Source: Pseudomonas sp. Root71 (lineage in GTDB: Bacteria; Pseudomonadota; Gammaproteobacteria; Pseudomonadales; Pseudomonadaceae). Taken from it: a DNA stretch of 64,000 nt. The notes beneath the pieces were generated by a model. It ran no database searches. It worked only from the letters and a program-made list of their open reading frames with translations, and was not told the DNA's origin. Below, piece by piece: positions 54,279-62,588 of this stretch. Both the position numbers and the translations under genes were made by a program. Where the stretch lies: positions 62,001-126,000 of the forward strand of contig NZ_LMHY01000027.1 in NCBI RefSeq assembly GCF_001429045.1, read 5' to 3'. Numbering within the stretch: the first letter of the stretch is position 1; each line of letters starts with the position of its first letter.

Positions 54279-55292
54279 TCAAACCATCCCCACCTGCTTC
54301 AACTCACTCTTCAGATACGCGTAGTAAATCGGCCCCGCCACTACCCCCGGCAGGCCGAACGCGGCCTCGAACACCAGCATCGCCAGCAGCAACTCCCACG
54401 ACTTGGCACTGATCTGCCCGCCGACGATGCGCGCGTTGAGGAAGTATTCGAGCTTGTGGATAACAATCAGGTAACCCAGCGCCGCCACAGCGACCCAGAT
54501 CGACAACGACAAACCGACGATGGTGATCAAAGTGTTCGACATCAGGTTGCCGATCACCGGCAGCAGGCCGAGCAGGAAGGTCAGCACGATCAGGGTTTTG
54601 GTCAGCGGCAGCTTGATCCCGAACATCGGCAGGATCACCGCCAGGAAAATCCCGGTGAAGACAGTGTTGAGCAGGGAAATCTTGATCTGGGCGAACACGA
54701 TGTTGCGAAACGCCTGGACCAGCAGGTGCAGGCGTTCGAACAGCGCCGCAGCCAGCGGCTTGCGCTTGGTCAGGTCCGGCACACGCTGCAAGGCAATGAT
54801 CGCACCCAGCACCATGCCGATCAGCAAGGTCACGAACATGTGCGCCGCATCCTTGCCCACCAATTGCAAATCGCTGAGGTGTTTGCTGACCCACTCGCCA
54901 ATCGCCACGCGGAACTCCGCGGCACTGGCCGGCAGGTAGGCGTCGATGAACGGCGGCAGTTGCCCGCGCGCGCGGTCGACCACTCCCATGAACTTGTCGA
55001 GGGAGGCACCGGGGTTTTCCGCCTCGTGCAGCAGGAAGCTGAAGGCACCGGCAAAGATCAGCGATAGCACGCTGACAATCAGAGTCCCCAACAATGCCAC
55101 CGCCAGCCAGCGCGCACGCCGGCCTTCGATCAGCCGTTGCAGTTGCGGGGTGAGCATGTTGACCAGTTCGAACACCAGCAATCCGGCGAGCAGGCTGGGC
55201 AGCAACCGCAGCGGCAGGACCAGCAGCAGCCCGCCAAAAATGATGACCCAGCTGATGACCAGCAAGACTTGACGCTGAGAAAACGTTGGCAT
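54279..55292 (-). CDS. AI-2E family transporter (PerM/TqsA-like)
   Basis: 337-residue inner-membrane protein with about eight helices in the family layout: two N-terminal pairs, a long soluble segment (about 85-150), then LIGMVLGAIIALQRV and the C-terminal LLGLLPVIGNLMSNTLITIVGL. The substrate cannot be told from sequence; family members export autoinducer-2 or act as Na+/H+ antiporters. No neighbour hints at its role. Confidence 0.9.
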   Translation of the reverse strand: MPTFSQRQVLLVISWVIIFGGLLLVLPLRLLPSLLAGLLVFELVNMLTPQLQRLIEGRRARWLAVALLGTLIVSVLSLIFAGAFSFLLHEAENPGASLDKFMGVVDRARGQLPPFIDAYLPASAAEFRVAIGEWVSKHLSDLQLVGKDAAHMFVTLLIGMVLGAIIALQRVPDLTKRKPLAAALFERLHLLVQAFRNIVFAQIKISLLNTVFTGIFLAVILPMFGIKLPLTKTLIVLTFLLGLLPVIGNLMSNTLITIVGLSLSIWVAVAALGYLIVIHKLEYFLNARIVGGQISAKSWELLLAMLVFEAAFGLPGVVAGPIYYAYLKSELKQVGMV

Positions 55293-55462
55293 ACAGCCTC
55301 AAAAACGAACGGCGTAAAAAGGATTGGCAGTCTGCCAGCGATCCGGTGCGAGCACTAGGGATTGTGTGGGGCGACCTTAGTGGGGGCCCTGGATGTTTGC
55401 AGTGCCTCGACTGGCCTGCTCGCGATGGGGCCCTCACAGCTCCAAAATTTTTCAGCCCTAGT

Positions 55463-55774
55463 TTATTTTTTCTTCAGGCAATCGCTCATGAACACCTTGC
55501 GCTCATCCCCCTTAAGGGCTTTGGTGGCGGCGTCGGCATTGCAGGTCTTCATCTTCTCTTGCTGTGGGGTCAAGGTCTTACCAGCATCGTTTGCCGGCGC
55601 AGTCGCCTTCAGGCAGGTGCTCATGAAAGCTTTGCGCTCGTCGCCCTTGAGGCTTTTGGCCGTAGCGTCGGCGTTGCAGGTGGTCATCTTCTCTTGCTGG
55701 GCCGTATTGGCGGCAAAGCCCTGGGAGCACAGCAGCAAACCGATCATCAACAAAGGGACACGCATCATCTTCAT
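55463..55774 (-). CDS. psiF: PsiF repeat protein
   Basis: 103-residue secreted protein with a signal peptide (to about GFA-AN) and two PsiF repeats, each with Q-Q-E-K-M-x-T-C-N-A-D and K-G-D-E-R-K-x-F-M-S-x-C-L-K. Each repeat has two cysteines. Named after the phosphate-starvation-inducible E. coli protein; the function is unknown. ATG 55774 has GGAG-like AGAAAACTCC upstream. It lies 64 bases after the AraC gene stop on the same strand. Confidence 0.88.
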   Translation of the reverse strand: MKMMRVPLLMIGLLLCSQGFAANTAQQEKMTTCNADATAKSLKGDERKAFMSTCLKATAPANDAGKTLTPQQEKMKTCNADAATKALKGDERKVFMSDCLKKK

Positions 55775-55838
55775 GGAGTTTTCTCCTGGTCGCCACACCG
55801 AGGGGCGTGGCCTTGCACTGGAGTGTAGACAACCCCTG

Positions 55839-56645
55839 TTACACCTTCCTGTTCTCCAGATGGCTGCGCCGATACTGCTCCGGCGTACATCCGGCCTGGC
55901 GCTGGAACATCGCGATAAACGCCGAGCCGGTGCTGTAGCCCATGTCGAAGGCGATTTCCTGAATGCTGCGCGGGCTGTCCAGCGCTTCGATCGCCGCCAG
56001 AAAACGCAGGCGCTGGCGCCACTCACCGAAACTCATGCCCAGTTCCCGCACGAACTGCCGCGCCAGGGTGCGCTCGCTGACATGGATGCGTGCGGCCCAT
56101 TCCGACAGCGGCCGATTGTCCCCCGGTTCGGCCTGCAGCGCTTCCAGGATCCCGAGCAATCCGGGGCTGCTGGCATAGGGCAGGTAGCACTCGTGCACCG
56201 GGGCCTGTTGCAACTGGTCCACCAATACCTGGGCCAGACGCTGGTCGGCGGCCTGTTCGGGGATTTTCACGTCCCGGGCGGCGAAGTCCTTGAGGATCGC
56301 CTTGAGGACGTCGCTGATGGCCAGGGTGCAGGCTCGCGGCGGCAGGTCGGCGCAGACCTTGGGTGCCAGGCACACCGCGCGGTAGTTGACCGGTTGGTGG
56401 CTGTAGAAGCTGTGCTCGATCTGCGGCGGCACCCACACCGCGTATTGCGGTGGCGACATGAAGCGGCTGCCCTCGACGTCCATGTGCAGCACGCCGTGGG
56501 CGGCATATTCCAGCGTCCCCCAAGGATGTCGATGGGGCGCGGCGTATTCGTGGGCGTCGAAATCGGCGTAGCGGAAGTACACCGCCGACGGCAGTTCGCT
56601 GAAATCCAGCAGGTCGATGTGTTTACTGCTCATGCTGTCCGTCAT
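55839..56645 (-). CDS. AraC-family transcriptional regulator with cupin-type sensor
   Basis: 268-residue regulator. The N-terminal cupin-like part contains HEYAAPHRHPWGTLEYAAHGVL. The C-terminal double helix-turn-helix includes LSEWAARIHVSERTLARQFV and IQEIAFDMGYSTGSAFIAMFQRQ. It is divergent from the EamA transporter gene (85-base gap) and probably controls it. ATG 56633 is a possible alternative start. Confidence 0.92.
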   Translation of the reverse strand: MTDSMSSKHIDLLDFSELPSAVYFRYADFDAHEYAAPHRHPWGTLEYAAHGVLHMDVEGSRFMSPPQYAVWVPPQIEHSFYSHQPVNYRAVCLAPKVCADLPPRACTLAISDVLKAILKDFAARDVKIPEQAADQRLAQVLVDQLQQAPVHECYLPYASSPGLLGILEALQAEPGDNRPLSEWAARIHVSERTLARQFVRELGMSFGEWRQRLRFLAAIEALDSPRSIQEIAFDMGYSTGSAFIAMFQRQAGCTPEQYRRSHLENRKV

Positions 56646-56730
56646 CAGGGGCCGGTTGTCTGGATCGAAGTATAGGCTTGCATCCAGACAAGAGGATGAT
56701 TGCCCTTCATTAACGTTCTGGTTTTTCCCG

Positions 56731-57606
56731 ATGCAATACGCTTATCCCCTGCTGGCCATTTTTATCTGGGCCGGCAACACCGTGATCACCAAAATGTCGG
56801 CCGGGGCGATCTTCCCCGCCGAGATCGGTTTCTACCGCTGGCTGCTGGCCGGGTTGCTGTTCACGCCCTTCATGCTCAAACCGGTGCTCGCCCATTGGCC
56901 ACTGATCCGCCCAAAGCTGGGCAAGATCTTTGTCCTCGGTGTTCTCGGCATGGCGGTCTATCAAAGCCTGGCGTACTTCGCCGCGAGCCTGACCTCGGCC
57001 ACCAACATGGGCATCATCCTGTCGCTGATGCCGCTGATGTCGCTCGCCATGGCGATCATCAGTCTCGGCCAGCGCCTGACCATGGGCGCCCTGGCCGGTG
57101 CGGTACTGTCGTTTGCCGGTGTCCTGGTGGTGGTGTCGTCCGGAAGCCTTGGCACATTGCTGGAACACGGGGTCAACCTGGGCGACGCGATGATGCTGAT
57201 CGCCACCCTGGCCTATGCGGTCTACAGCACCCTGTTGAAAAAATGGCAACTGAAACTGCCGCCGCTGGTGCTCTTGTATCTGCAGGTGCTGGTGGCCGTG
57301 GTGGTGCTGTTTCCATTGTTCATCGCCTCACCGAAAGTTGGCCCGACCCTGCAGAACATTCCGCTGGTGCTGTACGCCTGCCTGCTGGCATCGATGGTCG
57401 CGCCGCTGGCGTGGATGCAGGCCGTGGTGCGTTTGGGACCGAGCCGGACCACACAGTTCTTCAATTTGCTGCCGCTGATTACCGCCCTGATTGCGGCGGT
57501 GGTGCTGCATGAACAACTGGCGCTGTATCACCTGGTGGGCGGGGTATTGACCTTGGGTGGAGTGATTGTTTCCGAGCGATGGACGACGGTATTGGGTCGC
57601 GCCTAG
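56731..57606 (+). CDS. EamA/DMT-family transporter
   Basis: 291-residue inner-membrane protein with ten helices in two EamA repeats (LLAIFIWAGNTVITKMSAG at the start; VAPLAWMQAVVRLGPSRTTQF in the second half). Probably a metabolite exporter; substrate unknown. ATG 56731 is chosen over an upstream in-frame start at 56617 that lies inside the divergent regulator gene. Confidence 0.92.
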   Translation: MQYAYPLLAIFIWAGNTVITKMSAGAIFPAEIGFYRWLLAGLLFTPFMLKPVLAHWPLIRPKLGKIFVLGVLGMAVYQSLAYFAASLTSATNMGIILSLMPLMSLAMAIISLGQRLTMGALAGAVLSFAGVLVVVSSGSLGTLLEHGVNLGDAMMLIATLAYAVYSTLLKKWQLKLPPLVLLYLQVLVAVVVLFPLFIASPKVGPTLQNIPLVLYACLLASMVAPLAWMQAVVRLGPSRTTQFFNLLPLITALIAAVVLHEQLALYHLVGGVLTLGGVIVSERWTTVLGRA

Positions 57607-57611
57607 CTTTT

Positions 57612-57744
57612 TGTGGCGAGGGAGCTTGTCGGATCGCCGCACCGTCCCGTTGGGCTGCGCAGCAGCCCCTATTCATTCACCCAAGACTCAATGATCGATT
57701 TGCGACCGCTGCGCGGTCGAACGGGAGCAAGCTCCCTCGCCACA
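57612..57744. repeat. REP-type inverted doublet, GTGGCGAGGGAGC family
   Basis: TGTGGCGAGGGAGCTTGTCG at the left and AGCAAGCTCCCTCGCCACA at the right, about 95 bases apart. Its left 57 bases are near-identical to the complement of 51203-51260. Confidence 0.85.
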
Positions 57745-57750
57745 GGCGGT

Positions 57751-58641
57751 CTAGACGCCTGCCGCCGCCAGCCGCGCCGCATGCTCGACAAACAGCCGGA
57801 TCGGTTCGGCCCCCTTGCCCACCAGCCCCAGCGACTGGTTGACGATATCGAAGTGATCCAGCGGATACTCATCGCCAATCACCGTGCCCAGGTGCGAGCT
57901 GTAGCGCCCGACCATGCCGTCGCAATGCCCGGCTTCGCGGACGAAGGTTTTAGCGAACAGCCGGCAAGTGCGGTTGGTGCCGTCCAACAGATTGCGCCCG
58001 CGATCGGTAATGCCCAGTTGCAAGGTGCCGGACCAGGAGTAATAGCGCACGCCGTTGACCTGTTCCGGCCCGTGACCGCCCCAGGTGTCAGGCAAGCCCT
58101 GTGGATAACGCTGGTTGAACAGCGCCACGCCAGCACTGGTGAGGGAGTGATGAGACGCATGGATATCCACCGGCAGCTTCGGCCCGCGGTAACCGATATC
58201 CAGCCAGCCCATCAGCACCCCGATCATCCGTAGCAAAACGCTCAGCAGACGACCACGGACGCTGTCATGGGGATAATGCTCGTGCAGGTAATCGGCGAGC
58301 TCCGAACCGTGGTTCGGCCCCGCCACCGAGGTCACCGAAGCGATCAGGTCAGGACGCTTTGCCGCTGCATAACGGGCGGTCAGCGAGCCCTGGCTATGGC
58401 CGATCAGGTTGACCTTGGCGGCTCCGGTTTCCCGCAGGATTTCGTCGATACGCACCAGCAATTGCTCGCCGCGCACTTCGTTCGAATTGAGCGGCGAGAC
58501 CTGCACCGCGAACACCACCGCACCACCACGGCGCAACGCCTCGACGATCCCGTACCAGTACGGATAAAGCACCAACCGGATGAACCCGAGCATTCCCGGG
58601 ACCAACACCAGCGGGTAGCGCGGGGCAGAACCTTGCGACAT
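57751..58641 (-). CDS. Family I.1-type triacylglycerol lipase
   Basis: 296-residue alpha/beta hydrolase with the oxyanion region LVLVPGMLGF, the nucleophile box GHSQG (Ser83), a C-terminal histidine in LDHFDIVN and a cysteine pair (NRTC..GHCDG) like the disulfide and calcium region of P. aeruginosa LipA. No signal peptide is visible from ATG 58641, which has AAGGA 8-9 bases upstream, so it resembles the P. fragi/Proteus branch that needs no foldase. No lif gene is adjacent. Confidence 0.9.
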   Translation of the reverse strand: MSQGSAPRYPLVLVPGMLGFIRLVLYPYWYGIVEALRRGGAVVFAVQVSPLNSNEVRGEQLLVRIDEILRETGAAKVNLIGHSQGSLTARYAAAKRPDLIASVTSVAGPNHGSELADYLHEHYPHDSVRGRLLSVLLRMIGVLMGWLDIGYRGPKLPVDIHASHHSLTSAGVALFNQRYPQGLPDTWGGHGPEQVNGVRYYSWSGTLQLGITDRGRNLLDGTNRTCRLFAKTFVREAGHCDGMVGRYSSHLGTVIGDEYPLDHFDIVNQSLGLVGKGAEPIRLFVEHAARLAAAGV

Positions 58642-58748
58642 GGGTGGACATCCTTGTGGTCGGGTGTTGATGCAAGGCGGGATGCAAGACATCCGCCAAG
58701 CTAAGCCTGCGAAGATGACAACTCGACGACAAGTCTATGTCATCGGCC

Positions 58749-59054
58749 CTACTTCAACCCCACCACGCCCGCCACGATCAGCCCGACCGAGACCAGCTTG
58801 ATCACGCTCAGGCTTTCACCCAGCAGCGCGAAACCGAGAAACACCGTGCCCAGCGAACCGATGGCGGTCCAGATCGGGTATGCGATGCTCACCGGCAACT
58901 CGCGCATGGCAAGAGTCAGGAAGTAGATCCCGCCCACAGCGGCGACCACGGTGATCAGCGAAGGCCAGAGACGGGTGAAGCCCTCGGCGTACTTCATGCC
59001 CATGGCGAAGGTGACTTCGAACCCGGCGGCGACCAGCAGAAACAGCCAGGCCAC
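58749..59054 (-). CDS. Small multidrug resistance (SMR) transporter, SugE-like
   Basis: 101-residue four-helix exporter with the essential Glu13 in GFEVTFAMGMKY and the helix-3 stretch AYPIWTAIGSLGTVFLG. The pattern fits the SugE/Gdx (guanidinium or quaternary ammonium) branch rather than EmrE, but this is not certain. The GTG start at 59054 follows the azoR stop with no gap, so the two genes are cotranscribed. Confidence 0.88.
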   Translation of the reverse strand: MAWLFLLVAAGFEVTFAMGMKYAEGFTRLWPSLITVVAAVGGIYFLTLAMRELPVSIAYPIWTAIGSLGTVFLGFALLGESLSVIKLVSVGLIVAGVVGLK

Positions 59055-59693
59055 CTAGAACTCCCCGGCCAGCGCCAACAGACGCTGCTCAGCCTCGGCG
59101 GCAGATATTTCAAAGCTGCGCTCGGTGGACTCTTCGCCCTCGGCAGCCACCACGGTGACGTCCGTGATGCCGATGAATCCGAGCACCGTACGCAGTAGCG
59201 TATCGGCATGGTTCATGGCTTCGAGCTCGCCACCCGGGCCAAAACCGAAGCCGCCACGGCTGGTGATGATCAGGGCCTTTTTACCCTGTACCAACGGCTC
59301 GTACTGAGCCACGCCATTGTCCAGGCTGTGATCGAAGGTCACCCCGACCCGCACGATCTGATCGATCCAGGCCTTGAGACCGCTGGGTACGCTGAAGTTG
59401 TGCATCGGTGTGGATATCAGCAACACATCGTGGCCAAGCAGTTCGCCAACCAGTTCGTCACTGAGGGCCAGGTCAGCCTGCATCGACAGCGGCCGAGCGT
59501 CGGGCTCGGGGTAAAACGCGGCAGCCACGAATGCCTCGTTGACCGGCGGTATCAACGTCCGACCGACTTCGCGTCGGGTCAACTGTGAGTGTGGATGACG
59601 GGCCTGCCAGGCCGCTAGAAACACTTCGGCCAAACGCCGGGAGTGCGAACGCTCACCACGGGGACTGGCGTGAACAGCAAGAATTCTACTCAT
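59055..59693 (-). CDS. azoR: FMN-dependent NADH-azoreductase
   Basis: 212-residue flavodoxin-like quinone/azo reductase. The FMN phosphate loop is ASPRGERSHSRRL near residue 10, followed by STPMHNFSVPSGLKAWID and ITSRGGFG. ATG 59693 has GGAGAGAC upstream. It is divergent from a LysR regulator gene across 121 bases and in operon with the SMR gene. Confidence 0.92.
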   Translation of the reverse strand: MSRILAVHASPRGERSHSRRLAEVFLAAWQARHPHSQLTRREVGRTLIPPVNEAFVAAAFYPEPDARPLSMQADLALSDELVGELLGHDVLLISTPMHNFSVPSGLKAWIDQIVRVGVTFDHSLDNGVAQYEPLVQGKKALIITSRGGFGFGPGGELEAMNHADTLLRTVLGFIGITDVTVVAAEGEESTERSFEISAAEAEQRLLALAGEF

Positions 59694-59814
59694 CTGTCTC
59701 TCCTCAGGACTAAACTCAAACGGCTTGTGGCTTGCAGCTTGAAGCTGACCAACGTCCTCGTTCAAATGAGAAGAAATCAGTCTGGATGAATCTATTTCAT
59801 CCATGGAGTGTTGA

Positions 59815-60717
59815 ATGTTTGCCTCATTGCCGTTGACCGCCCTGCGGGCCTTCGAATCCGCCTCACGCCTGTTGAGCTTCAAGGCTGCCGCCGAAGAACT
59901 GTCCGTCACCCCGACGGCGGTGTCACACCAGATCCGCTCCCTGGAAAGCTGGCTCGGTGTGCCGTTGTTCGAGCGCCTGCCACGCCAGGTACGCCTGACC
60001 GAATGCGGCGAACGGCTGTTCCAGAGCCTGCACGGTGCTTTCCTCGAAGTGGCGCAAAGTGTCGATACCCTGCGCCCACAACGCAGCGGCGCCAACCTGA
60101 CAGTTTCCACCACCGCCGCCTTCGCCGCCCTGTGGCTGGTGCCACGGCTTGGACGCTTCTACGCCCGTCACCCGAACATCAACGTGCGCCTCGATACCCA
60201 CTGCGAGGTCATCGATCTGCATCAGGACGCCAGTGTCGATCTGGTGCTGCGCTACAGCCTCGATGATTACCCCAACCTGTACGGCCAGTGCCTGTTCGAT
60301 GAATCCTTCGGTGTCTACGGTTCGCCCGAACAAGTGGCCCTGGCGTCGAGTCGCCCCCCCACGCTGATCAGCGTGCGCTGGCACAACTCCAAACTCTATG
60401 CCCATGGCTGGGAAGCCTGGTGCGCCCGCTCCGGCGAAACCTGGCTGAGTGGCCCGCCCGCCGTGCGTGAATACGACGAAGAGCACTACGCCCTACAAGC
60501 GGCGATTGCCGGGCAAGGTCTGGTGCTGGCGAGCAATATTCTGGTGTCGGAAAGCGTGGCCAGTGGGTTGTTGGTCGCTTATCGAGGCGAAATTCAGGTC
60601 GACGGTGCCGGCTACAGCGCGTTGTGCGTGCCGGGGCGTGAGCGACACCCGCCGGTTCGGGCGTTTTTTCAATGGCTCGCAGAAGAGGCGCGTTTGTCAG
60701 GGCATCCCTTGCAATGA
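59815..60717 (+). CDS. LysR-family regulator, GcvA type
   Basis: 300-residue regulator with an N-terminal winged helix (LTALRAFESASRLLSFKAAAEELSVTPTAVSHQIR) and a C-terminal effector-binding domain (AFAALWLVPRLGRFYARHP). Placed back-to-back with azoR-SMR, it probably controls them in response to an electrophile or quinone; the ligand is unknown. Confidence 0.93.
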   Translation: MFASLPLTALRAFESASRLLSFKAAAEELSVTPTAVSHQIRSLESWLGVPLFERLPRQVRLTECGERLFQSLHGAFLEVAQSVDTLRPQRSGANLTVSTTAAFAALWLVPRLGRFYARHPNINVRLDTHCEVIDLHQDASVDLVLRYSLDDYPNLYGQCLFDESFGVYGSPEQVALASSRPPTLISVRWHNSKLYAHGWEAWCARSGETWLSGPPAVREYDEEHYALQAAIAGQGLVLASNILVSESVASGLLVAYRGEIQVDGAGYSALCVPGRERHPPVRAFFQWLAEEARLSGHPLQ

Positions 60718-60816
60718 GTGCTGCCCCGCAGGGACCACTGCCAAACGTGGGCAACACTTGCAAACAGGCCGCACGCAGCAGACCCTGCCGGATTTTCCAG
60801 TGACTGGCTATCGGCA

Positions 60817-61512
60817 TCAAATACGTTGTGAAGTAATGTCAAAAACATACTTGTCCGTTGAATCAGGGAGTTTACTCAGTATCTGGTCCAGCATCCGGTC
60901 TTTTTCATATCCCGCCTTGTTCAGCAGTTGCTTCGAGACGTCAATACTGACCTTACCGACAATATGCTCGCCCACAAATCGCTGATTGATAAAATCAACC
61001 TCAACGTCTTCAATCGTTCCAAAATGAACAAACGCCGAATAAACAGCCGGCCCCGCCCCCACAAAACTCAACTGCAACGCAATAGTTGAAATAACTGAAT
61101 CTTTCTCTCCCGGCGCACTCACCACCGCACGCTGCCTAAGTTTCGCACCCACCACTTCCGTATTGAGCGAATCTTCAACAGAAGCCATCAAGCGCTCAAA
61201 CTGCGGAGCTTGACTCAAGCCAAAGAGACTGCCAAGTCTTGCACCAACCAAATCTTGCAGCACAACAACCGCGCCAACCTCCGGCTCAAAGCTATAACTC
61301 TTATATGCTTCACGCCTCCACTTAACTTTTTCCATTGCATTTGAAAAATCTTTATACCACTGATCAGGAGCAACAAACCTGTCAACCTTCGAATTCGCAT
61401 ACAGGCGAGAGTAAAGCAACGAATTCAGAGCCTCCTTCCTCCAAAAAGCTGGAATATCGGTTGAAATAGACAACGGATCCCCCGCGACCAAAAAAACAAT
61501 ATCCTTATTCAT
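60817..61512 (-). CDS. Unknown protein, short member of the duplicated two-gene unit (copy 2)
   Basis: Function unknown. The 231-residue protein starts at ATG 61512 with a perfect GGAGG six bases upstream; a TTG at 61518 is rejected. Its N-terminal stretch DIVFLVAGDPLSIS..LNSLLYSRLYAN parallels VVVGGCLLSF..IQDCLLYAELAAN of the copy-1 short gene. A conserved-looking W-Y-K-D-F-x-x-A-M follows. Unlike the other three members it has no PC motif in the C-terminal half. No signal peptide, membrane helix or catalytic motif is evident. It is A+T-richer than the adjacent LysR gene. Confidence 0.8.
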   Translation of the reverse strand: MNKDIVFLVAGDPLSISTDIPAFWRKEALNSLLYSRLYANSKVDRFVAPDQWYKDFSNAMEKVKWRREAYKSYSFEPEVGAVVVLQDLVGARLGSLFGLSQAPQFERLMASVEDSLNTEVVGAKLRQRAVVSAPGEKDSVISTIALQLSFVGAGPAVYSAFVHFGTIEDVEVDFINQRFVGEHIVGKVSIDVSKQLLNKAGYEKDRMLDQILSKLPDSTDKYVFDITSQRI

Positions 61513-61539
61513 TAACAACCTCCGTAGAGCAGTAAGCCG

Positions 61540-61568
61540 ACGCGGGTTGCCTTTTCAGTAACCCGCGT
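61540..61568 (-). other. Intergenic hairpin between the two copy-2 genes
   Basis: Perfect 9-bp stem ACGCGGGTT / AACCCGCGT with an 11-base loop, in the 68-base gap between the long and short genes. There is no T run in the transcribed direction. It may set the ratio of the two products by partial termination or mRNA processing. Copy 1 has no matching hairpin. Confidence 0.6.
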
Positions 61569-61580
61569 GCAGCCTTTCAC

Positions 61581-62363
61581 TTATCCAAGCTTGGCGCCCG
61601 CAAAGAAATCTTCCGAACTCTTATCAAGCGCCGCATATATGAGGTCTCTATTGCGCTCATGCACCCGCATATTGAGTTCAACCATGGTAGCTACTTTCTT
61701 CATTTTTAATTCCGAAAGCTTCCACGTCCAAAACCAGGCGCCGCCCTGCTGCGTCTTGAGCTCACAATCGACAGCTAGGTAAGCGGTGATAGCGGTACCG
61801 CCCTCGGATTGCAAGCAGGGTACAATTCTGAACTCCGCGTTTTTTCCGCTCTTGCTATTATTATCAAACAAAGTGATCAGTTGCTCTTCATCTTTCACCT
61901 TGCCCAGGACTCCATCCAGCAATTTCAGCATCGCTGGTGCATTCCTTCCGGCAACAGTTTTTATAATGTCCATGACAATAACGTCCATCGTAACATTAAC
62001 CTGCTTACTGACATGATCCTCATACTTATTATTGATCAATGTCCAACCACAATGCTTCATGGCCTCACGATACTTCTCATGCCAGTCAATTGGCGTCAAC
62101 TTAATATCTGAATTGCCGTCAGCATAGCGCTCCGCATAATGAATACTGTCTGCCGCTGCTTGTTTTTTATCTTCATCGAGATTATCTGTAAATCCGATAA
62201 TCGTAGGGCTTTCTTTGCCGACCAGTACATCTTGCTCTTTTACGCCCACTTCCTCCGACTGAGTAATGACCTGAGCACGAGCAAATCTAACACTTTGTGT
62301 TGCAAGCTTTGCCCCTTCAAAAAACGCCTGACTCTCTTCAAAGCTCGGCAATATAATACTCAT
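61581..62363 (-). CDS. Unknown protein, long member of the duplicated two-gene unit (copy 2)
   Basis: Function unknown. The 260-residue protein starts at ATG 62363 with GGAG six bases upstream; the ATG at 62375 lacks a ribosome site. The first 50 residues are variable. The core (from about SPTIIGFTDNLDEDKK) parallels the copy-1 long gene: HEKYREAMKHCGW against LKYNEALLAAGW, DHVSKQVNVTMD against KYVSKQLTITMN, EFRIVPC against SFKAVPC. There is no signal peptide or known domain. The 225 bases upstream are A+T-rich and hold no other gene. Confidence 0.8.
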   Translation of the reverse strand: MSIILPSFEESQAFFEGAKLATQSVRFARAQVITQSEEVGVKEQDVLVGKESPTIIGFTDNLDEDKKQAAADSIHYAERYADGNSDIKLTPIDWHEKYREAMKHCGWTLINNKYEDHVSKQVNVTMDVIVMDIIKTVAGRNAPAMLKLLDGVLGKVKDEEQLITLFDNNSKSGKNAEFRIVPCLQSEGGTAITAYLAVDCELKTQQGGAWFWTWKLSELKMKKVATMVELNMRVHERNRDLIYAALDKSSEDFFAGAKLG

Positions 62364-62588
62364 ATAAATCTCCATATTTAAAAATAAATATCACTTGCAA
62401 GACCAGCCTTGTGACTGGCGATCAAAACTTAATAAAGTTGAGGAATAATAGCCACCAAACAAACATAACACTTCATTACCCACCCCAAGATAAAAATATG
62501 AAAATCAAACGCACCAGAAAAAACACAGCTGATCATCCGAGACTAATTCAAATAGTCCGCAACCAAGTTTCCAGCATTTACCGCCAGA

